Source of the DNA: Nodosilinea sp. PGN35
GTDB lineage: Bacteria; Cyanobacteriota; Cyanobacteriia; Phormidesmidales; Phormidesmidaceae
Length of the DNA: 64,000 bases
Direction: 5' to 3'
Assembly: GCF_029109325.1 (NCBI RefSeq)
Contig: NZ_JAQKQJ010000021.1
Span: forward strand, 1-64,000
Below the pieces are notes generated by a model that saw only the letters and a list, made by a program, of their open reading frames with translations, was not told where the DNA came from and ran no database searches. Numbering within the stretch: the stretch's first letter is position 1; each line of letters opens with the position of its first letter. This document shows positions 22,013 through 31,009 of this stretch, piece after piece. The translations under genes and the position numbers were made by a program.

Positions 22013-23077
22013 CTAAAGAAAATCCCCACCAAAGACCGAGCCGAGTAAAAAAGGCGCGATCGCCCCCAAAGGCAACACCTGCTGGGCAGCCCCCAGGGCG
22101 ATCGCCTCCTTAGGCATGCCAAACACCACACAGCTGGCTTCGTCCTGGGCGATGGTGAGGCTGCCCGCCTGGGCCAGGGCATGGAGCCCATCGGCCCCGT
22201 CGCGCCCCATGCCGGTGAGCAGCACGCCCACTGCCGAGCGGCGGTAGTAGGCCGCCACAGACTTAAACATTACCGATACCGACGGGCAGTGCCCCGCCAC
22301 AGGAGCGCCCTGGGAAAGCTGGAGGCGACCGCCCAGATCGAGTTCCAGGTGATGGCGTTCGGGGGGGAAATACACCACCCCCGGCTGGGGCACCGCGCCA
22401 GGGGTGGCAATGGTGATTCGCAGCGCACAGCTGTGGTCAAGCCAATCGACTAACCCCTGCAAAAACCCGTCGCTGATGTGCTGCACACACAAAACCGGCA
22501 CCGGAAAGGTTTTGGGGAGCTGCTGCACAATTGCCAGCAGCGCCTGGGGACCACCCGTAGAGGCACCGAGGGCCAGGATGCGAGGGCGGCTGTTGCGCAC
22601 GGGAGCACTGGTCGTTGGGGCGATCGGGGCAATGGGGATGGAGCTGCGCCGCCGATGGGTGAACACCGACACCCCCGCCAGCACCCGAATTTTGGCCAAC
22701 AGCTCGGCCTTGGTCTTTTCATACTCCGAAGCCAGACCGGTGCGTGGCTTGGGAAAAATATCCAGCGCCCCCGCTTCGAGAATGCGAAAGACGGTCTGGG
22801 TGTCTTCTTTTTGTACCGAGGCGCTGATCACCAAAATCGGGCAGGGGCAGCGGGCCATCACCTCCTCGGTGAACTCCAGCCCGTCCATCTTTGGCATGTG
22901 CAGATCGGTACAGATTAGGGTGGGCTTCACTGTGGGTATGAGCGCCAGGGCCTCCTGGCCATTGCGGGCCACCCCTACCACCTCCATGTCGGGGGCCTCC
23001 TGCAAAATGCGCTGCAAAAGAACCAGGGCAACGGGGGAATCTTCTACCAGCAGTAAGCGAATGGGGCCAGAGGGCAT
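22013..23077 (-). CDS. cheB: Chemotaxis response regulator protein-glutamate methylesterase CheB
   Basis: 354-aa CheB. Receiver at about residues 5-125 (LLLVEDSPVAL, phospho-Asp in ICTDLHMPKMDGLEF, Lys in DIFPKPR), a 40-residue Pro/Ala linker, then the methylesterase domain with the Ser-His-Asp triad: Ser in LALGASTGGPQALL, His in LCVQHISDGF, Asp in LTGMGRDGADGL. It removes methyl groups added by CheR and deamidates receptor glutamines when phosphorylated. It lies about 490 bp upstream of the pentapeptide-cheR run on the same strand, with a fold-back element directly after its stop, so it may be transcribed separately. Confidence 0.95.
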   Translation of the reverse strand: MPSGPIRLLLVEDSPVALVLLQRILQEAPDMEVVGVARNGQEALALIPTVKPTLICTDLHMPKMDGLEFTEEVMARCPCPILVISASVQKEDTQTVFRILEAGALDIFPKPRTGLASEYEKTKAELLAKIRVLAGVSVFTHRRRSSIPIAPIAPTTSAPVRNSRPRILALGASTGGPQALLAIVQQLPKTFPVPVLCVQHISDGFLQGLVDWLDHSCALRITIATPGAVPQPGVVYFPPERHHLELDLGGRLQLSQGAPVAGHCPSVSVMFKSVAAYYRRSAVGVLLTGMGRDGADGLHALAQAGSLTIAQDEASCVVFGMPKEAIALGAAQQVLPLGAIAPFLLGSVFGGDFL

Positions 23078-23423
23078 CTAGGGAGTTCTCGAAGTAGGCG
23101 TGGGCGCTTGGTTTAGCGTATAGCTTTAGCGAGGTACAGGGTACATTGAGGCCAGCCTTGGGGCAAGGGTAGGGCGCTGAACCACCGTTTGACTGGGTCG
23201 AAGACCAGCTCCCCCCGAGCGCCGCAGCTACCGCTCGGCATCAAAACCAATCTTCCCAGCTAACATTGCCCGTTCTCGACGGCGGCAGCATAGCTCAGTT
23301 ATATAACTCAGCAATTCAACCTGCCAGCAAACGGCGTTGCCCTGGGGATGGCTCAACTCCCCTCAGCCAACCCCAGGGGAGAGTTCCCCTGGGGTTGGAC
23401 AACGTTCGGGGTTTAGCCCTGCC
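23078..23423. other. Gap between leuS and cheB with a strong hairpin
   Basis: 346 bp without a gene. A perfect 14-bp stem with a 4-nt loop (23367-23380 with 23385-23398, arm CCAACCCCAGGGGA) lies 26 bp after the leuS stop on the minus strand. It lacks a T-run, so it is a processing/stability hairpin or an atypical terminator. Near cheB, at 23119-23130, TATAGCTTTAGC matches one end of fold-back family 1 and may be a relic. The remaining sequence should contain the cheB promoter. Confidence 0.6.
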
Positions 23424-26018
23424 CTAACTGCCCACCACAAAGTTGACCAGCTTGCCCGGCACCACAATCACTTTTTTAATTTCTTTGCCCTCCAGGTAGC
23501 GCTGAGCCACCTCTGACTCCCGAGCGTACTGCTCCAAAGCCGCTTTGTCGGAACTGGCGGGCACCTCCAGGGTGCCGCGAGTTTTGCCCATGATTTGAAT
23601 CACCAGGGTGATCTCATCGACGACTAGGGCGCTGGAGTCAAAGGCGGGCCAGGGGGCGCGGTGAACCGAGTCTGGATTCCCCAGCTGGTGCCACAGCTCG
23701 TCGGCCAGGTGGGGGGCAAAGGGGGCCAGCAGCAGCACCAGGGCGCGCACCCCCTCAGCGTAGACCGGAGAATCCTTTGCGGGGGAGTCGGTGAGGGCGT
23801 TGCTGAGCTTCATCAGCTCCGAGACAGCGGTGTTGAACTGGTAGTCGCCGTCGATGTCTTCGGTGATCGCCTGAATAGCGGTGTGGATGGCGCGGCGCAG
23901 GTTTTTTTCGTCCTTGGAGAGGCTGGTGGCCCCATCTCCGGTGGGCGAACCAACGTTCGCCCCGACGGTGGTGAGGTATTCGGTGACCAGCCGCCAGACG
24001 CGGTTGAGGAAGCGAAACTGTCCCTCCACATCGGCGTCGTCCCATTCGAGATCTTTCTCGGGGGGTGCCTTGAACAGAATGAACATGCGGGCGGTGTCGG
24101 CCCCGTACTTGGCCAGTACCGCCTTGGGGTCCACGCCGTTGTACTTGGACTTTGACATCTTTTCGTAGAACACCTCCAGGGCATCCCCCGTGTCGGGGTC
24201 CACCGGGTTTTGCGGGTCGGCGACGCTCTCGGGGGCGACGTATTTGCCGGTTTTTGGATTTTTGTAGGTAGTGTTTTGCACCATGCCCTGGGTCAGCAGC
24301 CGCTGGAAGGGCTCATCGCAGGAGATCAAACCGCGATCGCGCAGCACCTTGGTAATAAAGCGCGAGTACAGCAGGTGCAGAATGGCGTGCTCAATGCCGC
24401 CCACGTACTGATCCACCGGCATCCAGCCGTTGGCCTGGGCGGTGGCAAAGGCCGACTCGGGGTTGCGGGCATCGGTGTAGCGCAAAAAGTACCAGGACGA
24501 GTCAATGAAGGTGTCCATGGTGTCGGTCTCGCGCCGGGCGGGGCGGTTACAGGCGGGGCAGGGCACATTCACCCAGTGCTCTAGCTGGGCCAGGGGCGAG
24601 GCTCCACGGCCCGAAAACTCCACATCTTCGGGCAGCGTCACCGGCAGCTGCTCGTCGGGCACGGGCACAATGCCGCACTCCGGGCAGTGCACCACCGGAA
24701 TTGGCACCCCCCAGTAGCGCTGGCGGGAGATCAGCCAGTCGCGCAGGCGGTAGTTTGACTCGCCCTGCCCCTTGCCGTTGGTCTCTAGCCAGGCGATCGC
24801 GGCGGGCACGCTCTGCCCCTCGCCCTTGCCCGCCGGGGTGCCGTCCAGCGGTCCCGAGTTCACCATCACCCCGTCCCCAGGCCAGGCCTCGACCATGGTT
24901 TCACCATTGAGGGATTCTCCCACCGGCTGCACCACTACCCTGACGGGCAGGTCAAACTTGCGGGCAAACTCAAAGTCGCGCTGGTCGTGGGCGGGCACCG
25001 CCATGATCGCCCCGGTGCCGTAGCCCATCAGCACGTAGTCGGCAATCCAGACAGGAATTTTCTCGTTGTTGACGGGGTTGAGGGCGTAGCTGCCCGTCCA
25101 CACGCCGGTTTTTTCGCGGTCCTCGGCGGTGCGATCGATCTCGCTTTTGGCGGCGGCAGCTTTGCGGTAGTCCTCTACGGCGGCGACGCGATCGGGAGCG
25201 GTCAGCTTCTCCACCAGGGGGTGCTCGGGTGACAGCACCATAAAGGTGGCTCCCCACAGGGTGTCGGGCCGGGTGGTGAATACGGGCAGCGCATCGCCCG
25301 CCTCGGTCTTAAACACCACCTGGGCCCCGGTGGACTTGCCAATCCAGTTGGCCTGCATGGTGCGCACCCGCTCGGGCCAGCCGGGCAGCTGGTTCAGGTC
25401 ATTCAACAATTCTTCGGCGTAGTCGGTGATCTTGAGGAACCACTGGCGCAGCAGCTTTTTCTCTACCAAAGCACCCGATCGCCAGGAGCGGCCCTCGCTG
25501 TCCACCTGCTCGTTGGCCAGCACCGTCTGGTCAATGGGGTCCCAGTTCACCGCCGCCTCTTTCTGGTAGGCCAGCCCCATCTTCAGCATTTGAATAAAGA
25601 TCCACTGGGTCCAGCGATAGTAGTCGGGGGCGCAGGTGGCCACCTCCCGCTCCCAGTCGTAGGAGAGGCCCAGCTCTTGCAGCTGAGCGCGCATCTGGTC
25701 GATGTTCTGGTACGTCCACTGGGCGGGGTGCACGCCCCGGTCAATGGCCGCATTCTCGGCGGGCAACCCAAAGGCATCCCAGCCCATGGGGTGCAGCACT
25801 CGGTAGCCCTGCATGCGCCGCACCCGCGCCACCACGTCGGTGATGGTGTAGTTGCGCACGTGGCCCATGTGCAGGTTCCCCGACGGATACGGGAACATCG
25901 ACAGCGCGTAAAACTTTGGCTGGTCGGGGTTTTCCACCGCGCGGTCTAGCCCTTGCTCAGCCCAAACCTGCTGCCACTTTGTCTCAATCTCGGCGGGGGA
26001 ATATTTGTTGGACTCCAC
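23424..26018 (-). CDS. leuS: Leucyl-tRNA synthetase
   Basis: 864-aa class I synthetase charging tRNA-Leu. HIGH-type motif in FPYPSGNLHMGHVRNYTITD, the editing (CP1) domain with FTTRPDTLWGATFMVLSPEH, a zinc-knuckle-like VHCPECGIVP and VPCPACNRPARR, KMSKS as FYEKMSKSKYNGVDP, and the C-terminal domain ending KVIVVPGKLVNFVVGS. The open frame reaches 26099, but homologous N-termini begin near VESNKYSPAEIETKWQQVW, which places the start at a GTG at 26018. Divergent from the devB operon. A hairpin follows the stop codon. Confidence 0.96.
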   Translation of the reverse strand: MESNKYSPAEIETKWQQVWAEQGLDRAVENPDQPKFYALSMFPYPSGNLHMGHVRNYTITDVVARVRRMQGYRVLHPMGWDAFGLPAENAAIDRGVHPAQWTYQNIDQMRAQLQELGLSYDWEREVATCAPDYYRWTQWIFIQMLKMGLAYQKEAAVNWDPIDQTVLANEQVDSEGRSWRSGALVEKKLLRQWFLKITDYAEELLNDLNQLPGWPERVRTMQANWIGKSTGAQVVFKTEAGDALPVFTTRPDTLWGATFMVLSPEHPLVEKLTAPDRVAAVEDYRKAAAAKSEIDRTAEDREKTGVWTGSYALNPVNNEKIPVWIADYVLMGYGTGAIMAVPAHDQRDFEFARKFDLPVRVVVQPVGESLNGETMVEAWPGDGVMVNSGPLDGTPAGKGEGQSVPAAIAWLETNGKGQGESNYRLRDWLISRQRYWGVPIPVVHCPECGIVPVPDEQLPVTLPEDVEFSGRGASPLAQLEHWVNVPCPACNRPARRETDTMDTFIDSSWYFLRYTDARNPESAFATAQANGWMPVDQYVGGIEHAILHLLYSRFITKVLRDRGLISCDEPFQRLLTQGMVQNTTYKNPKTGKYVAPESVADPQNPVDPDTGDALEVFYEKMSKSKYNGVDPKAVLAKYGADTARMFILFKAPPEKDLEWDDADVEGQFRFLNRVWRLVTEYLTTVGANVGSPTGDGATSLSKDEKNLRRAIHTAIQAITEDIDGDYQFNTAVSELMKLSNALTDSPAKDSPVYAEGVRALVLLLAPFAPHLADELWHQLGNPDSVHRAPWPAFDSSALVVDEITLVIQIMGKTRGTLEVPASSDKAALEQYARESEVAQRYLEGKEIKKVIVVPGKLVNFVVGS

Positions 26019-26164
26019 GTCCCTAACTCCTACTGCTGCACTGGTGCGATGTTCCCCATGATAGACGGGAGTGGCGGCGGGAAGGTACGGACAGCTCACG
26101 GGTGCGCAGAGACCTGCCCAATCCCTGGGCCATCGCCTTGTAACGCACAGGTCAAGCTAGAGAA

Positions 26165-26193
26165 TTGACTAAACTACACCGTTCAGTTAAATT
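26165..26193 (+). promoter_or_regulatory. Sigma-70-type promoter of the dev-type operon
   Basis: TTGACT at 26165-26170 and TAAATT at 26188-26193 with an optimal 17-bp spacer, about 90 bp upstream of the devB-like ATG, in the gap divergent from leuS. Predicted start near 26200. Confidence 0.5.
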
Positions 26194-26281
26194 CAGGGTA
26201 GAAATGCATCCACCCTAGTTTTGGGCGATTGGCTGGCACCGCATTTTACGTTCCTTCGCTGTCTTTGCCTCCGCAACGCCT

Positions 26282-27454
26282 ATGTCTATCCACTCTGGTC
26301 AACCCTGGCAAAAGCCAAGCTTTTGGCTCTTGATCGGTGCGCTGCTGATTGTGGGCACCGGCTCTACCCTGGCCGTTCGCAATGTCATGCAAACGCGCCA
26401 GGCCGCCCGCGAACAGGCGGAGCTGCCGCCGCCGCGCCAGGTCAAAGTGGTGGCCCTGGGCCGGGTCGAACCCGCCAGCCGGGTGGTGAATGTGGCGGCC
26501 TCTGAGGCGGGCCGCATCGACCGGCTGGAGGTGCAGAAGGGCGATCGCGTGGAGCAGGGCCAAATTCTCGCCTACCTCGACCTGTACGACGTGCGGCGGG
26601 CCGAGCGCGACCTGGCCGCCAGCCAGCTGGCTGAGGCCCGCGCTCAGCTTGCCGCTGAGTCCGCCCTGGGCAACTCCCAGGTGCAGGAGGCCAGCACCCG
26701 AGTCAGCCAGATCGACGGGCCACAGCAGGCCGCGATCGCGGCTCAGCAATCTGCCGTGGAAAGCCTCCAGGCCGAGCTGAGCGTAGCCGAAATCGATCTG
26801 ACCCGGTTCCAAGAACTCAATGCCTCAGGGGCGATCTCCCGCCAGGAACTCGACCGTCAGCAGGCTACCGTCAACAGCTTGCGCGCCGATCTGGGCAATG
26901 CCCAGGCGACCAAACAGCGGCTCGAGCAGGCTCGCCTCAGCGACATCAGAAACGCCGAGGCCCAGGTGGTTTCGGCCCGTGCCACCAGCAGCCGCGCCCA
27001 GGTGGCGAGCCAGGTTGATTCTGCCGCCCAAAACCTGGCCCTGGCGGAGGCCCAGCTGGCCCGGGCGGTGGTGCGATCGCCCCAGGCCGGGCAGGTGCTC
27101 GATGTCTTTGCCTACCCCGGTGAAGCGGTGTCGCAGTCGGGGGGGCCCATTCTCGCCCTGGGGGATACCCGCCAGATGGTGGTGGTCGCCGAGGTCTACG
27201 AAACCGACATCGGCCTGGTGGCCCTGGGCCAGCCCGCCACCATCACCAGCCGCAACGGAGCTTTCAGTGAAACGCTGACCGGCACCGTGGCCGAGATCGG
27301 GCTGCAAATTGCCAAAAACGATGTGCTCGACGACGACCCCGCCGCCAACGCCGACGCCCGCGTGGTGGAAGTGCGGGTGGCGGTGGATCAGAGCGAGGCG
27401 CTGGCGGCTCTGACCAACCTCCAGGTTGACGTGGCCATCGACATTGAGTCGTGA
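26282..27454 (+). CDS. devB: DevB-like ABC exporter membrane fusion (adaptor) protein
   Basis: 390-aa HlyD-family adaptor. One N-terminal TM (PSFWLLIGALLIVGTGSTLA), a first lipoyl half-motif (RVEPASRVVNVAASEAGRID), a long coiled coil at about residues 100-245 rich in Ala/Gln, the second lipoyl half (RAVVRSPQAGQVLDVFAYPG) and a beta-barrel (MVVVAEVYETDIGLVALGQP). In heterocystous strains DevB joins the DevCA inner-membrane pump to TolC to export envelope glycolipids; this organism shows no heterocyst genes here, so the cargo is unknown. First gene of devB-devC-devC-devA; devC starts 7 bp after its stop. Confidence 0.92.
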   Translation: MSIHSGQPWQKPSFWLLIGALLIVGTGSTLAVRNVMQTRQAAREQAELPPPRQVKVVALGRVEPASRVVNVAASEAGRIDRLEVQKGDRVEQGQILAYLDLYDVRRAERDLAASQLAEARAQLAAESALGNSQVQEASTRVSQIDGPQQAAIAAQQSAVESLQAELSVAEIDLTRFQELNASGAISRQELDRQQATVNSLRADLGNAQATKQRLEQARLSDIRNAEAQVVSARATSSRAQVASQVDSAAQNLALAEAQLARAVVRSPQAGQVLDVFAYPGEAVSQSGGPILALGDTRQMVVVAEVYETDIGLVALGQPATITSRNGAFSETLTGTVAEIGLQIAKNDVLDDDPAANADARVVEVRVAVDQSEALAALTNLQVDVAIDIES

Positions 27455-27461
27455 GGGTGCG

Positions 27462-28625
27462 ATGAAACGCTTTGCCCTACCCCGCATTCCGTTGGCCTGG
27501 TACAACCTGCGCCACGATCGCCCCCGCCTGCTGGTAGCCGTGGCCGGGGTCACCTTTGCGGTGCTGCTGATGTTTATGAACCTGGGCTTTTTGGGGGCCC
27601 TGGTCAGCACCACCACTAACTTCTACGACCAGTTCAACGGCGATATTTTTTTAATTTCGCCCCAGTCGCTGGAAATCAGCTCTACTAAGGCGTTTCCCCG
27701 CGAGCGGCTGTACCAGGCGGCGGGCATTGAGGGGGTGCGGCAAACTATGCCCCTCTACGCCGAGTACGCCCTCTGGAAAAACCCCGAAACCAGCCTCAGC
27801 CGGGCGCTGTTTGTCTACGCCTTTAACCCCAGCGACCCGGTGTTTCTCATGCCCGAGCTAAATACTGAGGCGGGCAGGCGTGCGCTACAGCGGCCAAATT
27901 CAGCGTTCATTGACCGGCGATCGCGCCCTGAGTTTGGCCCCCAGACCGTGGGCCTCGAAACCGAAGCCGATCGCCGCCGCATTACCATCGTCGGCCAGTA
28001 CGACCTGGGCGGTGGCTTTGCCGCCGACGGCACGTTGATCATGAGCGATCAAAACTTTCGCCGCTACTTCGACCCTCGCCCCCTCAACCAAATCAACCTG
28101 GGCCTGGTGCTGCTGGAGCCCGGAGTCGATGCCCAGCGGGTCAAAGCCGCCCTGCAAGCTCAGCTGCCCGCCGATGTGGAGGTCTACACCAAGCCCGAAA
28201 TCATTCGCAAAGAGAGCCAGTTTTGGATTCAGACCACCTCCATTGGCTTTATTTTTGGCCTGGGAGTGCTGGTCTCGTTCATCGTCGGCACCGTAATTGT
28301 CTACCAGATTCTCTACACCGATATCCGCGACCACCTGCGGGAATACGCCACGCTCAAGGCGATCGGCTACGGCGGCGGCTACCTGTTTAAAACCGTGATT
28401 CAGGAGGCCGTTTTGCTGGCCCTGATGGGCTACGTGCCGGGGCTGATTTTGGCGCTGGGGCTCTATACCCTGGCCTACAACGCCACGGCGGGCACGCTGC
28501 CTATGCAGATGACAATCTTTCGCGTGTTTTTTGTCTTTACCCTAACGGTGCTGATGTGCGCCCTGTCGGGGCTGATCTCGGTGCGCAAGGCGGTCACGGC
28601 TGACCCGGCGGAGGTGTTTGCATGA
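27462..28625 (+). CDS. devC: DevC-like ABC exporter permease, copy 1
   Basis: 387-aa MacB/FtsX-type permease: TM1 (LLVAVAGVTFAVLLMFMNLG), a large extracytoplasmic domain (about residues 45-255) and three C-terminal TMs (FIFGLGVLVSFIVGTVIVYQ, FKTVIQEAVLLALMGYVPGL, VFFVFTLTVLMCALSGLISV), ending with the family motif AVTADPAEVFA. DevC motifs QILYTDIRDHLREYATLKAI and GYGGGYLFKTVIQEA are clear. An in-frame upstream ATG at 27426 would overlap devB by 29 bp; the ATG at 27462 fits the family better. Together with the second permease it probably forms a heterodimer. Confidence 0.92.
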   Translation: MKRFALPRIPLAWYNLRHDRPRLLVAVAGVTFAVLLMFMNLGFLGALVSTTTNFYDQFNGDIFLISPQSLEISSTKAFPRERLYQAAGIEGVRQTMPLYAEYALWKNPETSLSRALFVYAFNPSDPVFLMPELNTEAGRRALQRPNSAFIDRRSRPEFGPQTVGLETEADRRRITIVGQYDLGGGFAADGTLIMSDQNFRRYFDPRPLNQINLGLVLLEPGVDAQRVKAALQAQLPADVEVYTKPEIIRKESQFWIQTTSIGFIFGLGVLVSFIVGTVIVYQILYTDIRDHLREYATLKAIGYGGGYLFKTVIQEAVLLALMGYVPGLILALGLYTLAYNATAGTLPMQMTIFRVFFVFTLTVLMCALSGLISVRKAVTADPAEVFA

Positions 28626-28911
28626 GTTTTAGATTTTGGATTTTGGATTTTGGAACCTTGCTCAATTGGGTCAGCTTCACCATTGAGCCCCGTAAGGTGG
28701 GCTCTGCCCACCACCCGCTAAACCCACCACCCCCGCCAGAACCCCGCTTTCTCCCACAGTTCAATGGTGGGCAGAGCCCACCCTACCCTTTGAGAAATTT
28801 TCCGCCACTGCTATTTCCGGCGATCGACCGGCCCACCGAGGCACGCCCCAATCAGCTCACCCTACTCGTCCACCCCATTACCCCTCCACCCATCCACTCC
28901 CTCCACTCCCC
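28626..28911. repeat. Repeat-rich spacer inside the dev operon
   Basis: 286 bp between two permease genes of one operon. It starts with a TTTTGGA microsatellite (about 28625-28653, TTTTGGATTTTGGATTTTGG). It contains two short palindromes, GGTGGGC-TCT-GCCCACC (28696-28712) and GGTGGGC-AGA-GCCCACC (28766-28782), which form hairpins alone or pair with each other. No credible gene; the open frame 28622-28930 is built from the repeats. Confidence 0.8.
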
Positions 28912-30084
28912 ATGCAGCGAACTCCGCTAGCCCTGCTCAACTTGATCCACGATCGCAAAAAATTCCTCACCTCCATGGCCGGGGTGGCCTTTGCGGTGCT
29001 GCTGATGTTCTTGTTTACCGGCTTTAAAAACGCCCTCTACGACAGTCAAACCCAGCTGCTAGAGCGGCTCAACGGCGAGATTGTAATCATCAATCGGCTC
29101 AAGGAAAACATGTTTGTGCCGCGAGCCTTTGCCCGGCGTCGCCTCTACCAGGCCCAGGCCTTTGACGGCGTAGAGGGAGCCTACGCCCTTTACATCAACG
29201 ACGCCCGCTGGAAGAATCCGGAGACGCGCCGAACCCGACCGGTGCGGGTGATCGCCTACAATCCCAGCGACCCGGTGCTGCCGCTGCCGGCAATTTTAGA
29301 CCGCCAGCAGGAGCTGCGCCTGCCCAATACAGCGCTAATCGACGAGCGATCGCGCACCGAAGTCGGCCCCCGCGAGACCGGTGTGATCACCGAGCTGGCC
29401 GATCGCGAGATTCGCATTGTGGGCACCTTTAGCCTGGGCACCGACTTTGCCTCGGGCAACGGCAACTTGATCATGAGCGACCAAAACTTCCTGCGGTTTT
29501 TTGCCAATCGCGGCCCAGAGGAAACCGAGCGCAGCTTTGCCACCGCTGACATTGGCCTGCTGCGGGTCGCCCCCGGCACCGACCTCGATCGCCTGGTGGC
29601 GGCCCTGCGCGACGGCCTACCCCAGGACGTGCTGATTTTACCCATGGAGGGCCCCGGGGGGTTCATTGCCCGCGAGCGCACCTACTGGGAAGAAAACACC
29701 AACATTGGCTTTGTGTTTTCGCTGCTGACCACCATGGGCTTTGTGGTGGGCATTATTTTGGTCTATCAAATTCTCTACACCGACGTGGCCGATCACTGGT
29801 CGGAGTACGCCACCCTCAAGGCGATCGGCTACAACAACGCCTACCTGTTTGGGGTGGTAATTCAAGAAGCCATGATTTTGTCGGTGCTGGGGTTCATTCC
29901 GGGCCTGCTGATCAGCGCCCTATTTTACAACCTGGGGGCCGCTGTTACCGGTCTGCTGTTCAATATGACCCCAGAGCGGATCGTTAATATCTACATTATG
30001 ACCTTTGTGATGTGCCTGATTTCTGGTGCTGTGGCCGTTCGCAAGGTGCAGCGCACTGACCCCGCTGAGGTATTTGGGCTATGA
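28912..30084 (+). CDS. devC: DevC-like ABC exporter permease, copy 2
   Basis: 390-aa permease with the same architecture as copy 1: TM1 SMAGVAFAVLLMFLFTGFKN, extracytoplasmic domain, then IGFVFSLLTTMGFVVGIILV, YQILYTDVADHWSEYATLKAI, LSVLGFIPGLLISALFYNLG and a C-terminal RKVQRTDPAEVFGL. The two copies share the frame and many motifs (ALWKNPETS against ARWKNPETR, NLIMSDQNF against TLIMSDQNF) but differ widely elsewhere, so this is an old duplication kept as a pair. The ATPase gene starts within its stop codon (ATGA). Confidence 0.92.
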   Translation: MQRTPLALLNLIHDRKKFLTSMAGVAFAVLLMFLFTGFKNALYDSQTQLLERLNGEIVIINRLKENMFVPRAFARRRLYQAQAFDGVEGAYALYINDARWKNPETRRTRPVRVIAYNPSDPVLPLPAILDRQQELRLPNTALIDERSRTEVGPRETGVITELADREIRIVGTFSLGTDFASGNGNLIMSDQNFLRFFANRGPEETERSFATADIGLLRVAPGTDLDRLVAALRDGLPQDVLILPMEGPGGFIARERTYWEENTNIGFVFSLLTTMGFVVGIILVYQILYTDVADHWSEYATLKAIGYNNAYLFGVVIQEAMILSVLGFIPGLLISALFYNLGAAVTGLLFNMTPERIVNIYIMTFVMCLISGAVAVRKVQRTDPAEVFGL

Positions 30085-30896
30085 ATTCTGCTTCCCCACC
30101 CCCCCTATCGTCGGCCACTGTGCCGTCGGCCACTGTACCGTCGGCCACTGTGCCCGCCACCGAGGCGTCAATTATGGTAAGCAATCTCAACTATTTCTTT
30201 GGCCGGGGCGATCTGCGCAAGCAGGTGCTCTTCGACATCAGCCTCGCCCTGCACCCCGGCCAGATTGTGATTATGACCGGCCCCTCTGGGTCGGGCAAAA
30301 CCACGTTGCTAACGCTGATTGGGGCGCTGCGATCGGCCACCGAGGGCAGCCTGCAAGTCTTGAGCAAAGAGCTGGTGGGGCTGGGCGATCGCCAGCTGGT
30401 TGAGATTCGCCGCAACATCGGCTTTATCTTTCAGGCCCACAACCTGTTTGAGTCGCTGACGGCGGCCCAAAATGTAGAAATGGCGGTGGAACTGACCGGC
30501 TCCCTGCGGGGCAAACGCCAGCGGGCGGTGGAGATGCTCAGCCAGCTGGGGCTGGCCGAGCGGGCCGACTACAAACCGGGGGCACTGAGCGGGGGGCAAA
30601 AGCAGCGAGTGGCGATCGCCCGCGCCCTGGTCAACCAGCCCCAGCTGATTCTGGCCGACGAACCCACCGCCGCCCTCGACAAACAGTCGGGTCGCGACGT
30701 GGTCACCCTGATGCAACACCTGGCCCAGGAAAAGGGCTGCACCATTCTCATGGTCACCCACGACAACCGCATCCTCGATGTGGCCGATCGCATCATCAAC
30801 CTGGTAGACGGACGGCTGGAGTCCGACGAAAGCCCCCAGCAGTTTGCCGACTCCCACGCCCCCAAAGCCCTCGATCAAAAAATGTTCATCATGTGA
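30081..30896 (+). CDS. devA: DevA-like ABC exporter ATP-binding protein
   Basis: 271-aa ABC ATPase. Walker A TGPSGSGKTT, Q-loop FIFQAHNLFESLTAAQNVEM, signature LSGGQKQRVAIARAL, Walker B LILADEPTAALD, switch His in MVTHDNRILDVADRI. The ATG overlaps the stop of devC2 (ATGA). The first 31 residues are unusual: a low-complexity leader with three SATVP repeats before the normal DevA start MVSNLNYFFGRGDLRKQ, which could itself be initiated at the ATG at 30174. It should power DevB/DevC/DevC export. Last gene of the operon. Confidence 0.93.
   Translation: MNSASPPPLSSATVPSATVPSATVPATEASIMVSNLNYFFGRGDLRKQVLFDISLALHPGQIVIMTGPSGSGKTTLLTLIGALRSATEGSLQVLSKELVGLGDRQLVEIRRNIGFIFQAHNLFESLTAAQNVEMAVELTGSLRGKRQRAVEMLSQLGLAERADYKPGALSGGQKQRVAIARALVNQPQLILADEPTAALDKQSGRDVVTLMQHLAQEKGCTILMVTHDNRILDVADRIINLVDGRLESDESPQQFADSHAPKALDQKMFIM
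30110..30154 (+). repeat. 3 x 15-bp tandem repeat at the devA 5' end
   Basis: Three units of GTCGGCCACTGTGCC (30110-30124, 30125-30139 with one change, 30140-30154) encode SATVP three times in the leader of the ATPase. Confidence 0.9.
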
Positions 30897-31009
30897 GAAA
30901 AGCCGCGAACTCCAACACATTTTGAACGTTCGCACGTTGGCACATTCATACGTTCTCACCCTCCCACGTCCTCACGTTCTCACTTCCTCCATCCTCACTC
31001 CCCTTCCCC

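Noticed and set aside
23287..23330. tRNA-like start (GCATAGCTCAGTTATATAAC)
   Set aside because: No T-arm, no matching acceptor stem and no anticodon arm follow; coincidental.
30918..30985. Further fold-back copy after devA (ACGTTCGCACGTTGGCAC)
   Set aside because: Contains short ACGTTC motifs only; no TATAGC ends or GTTAGGACA arms.
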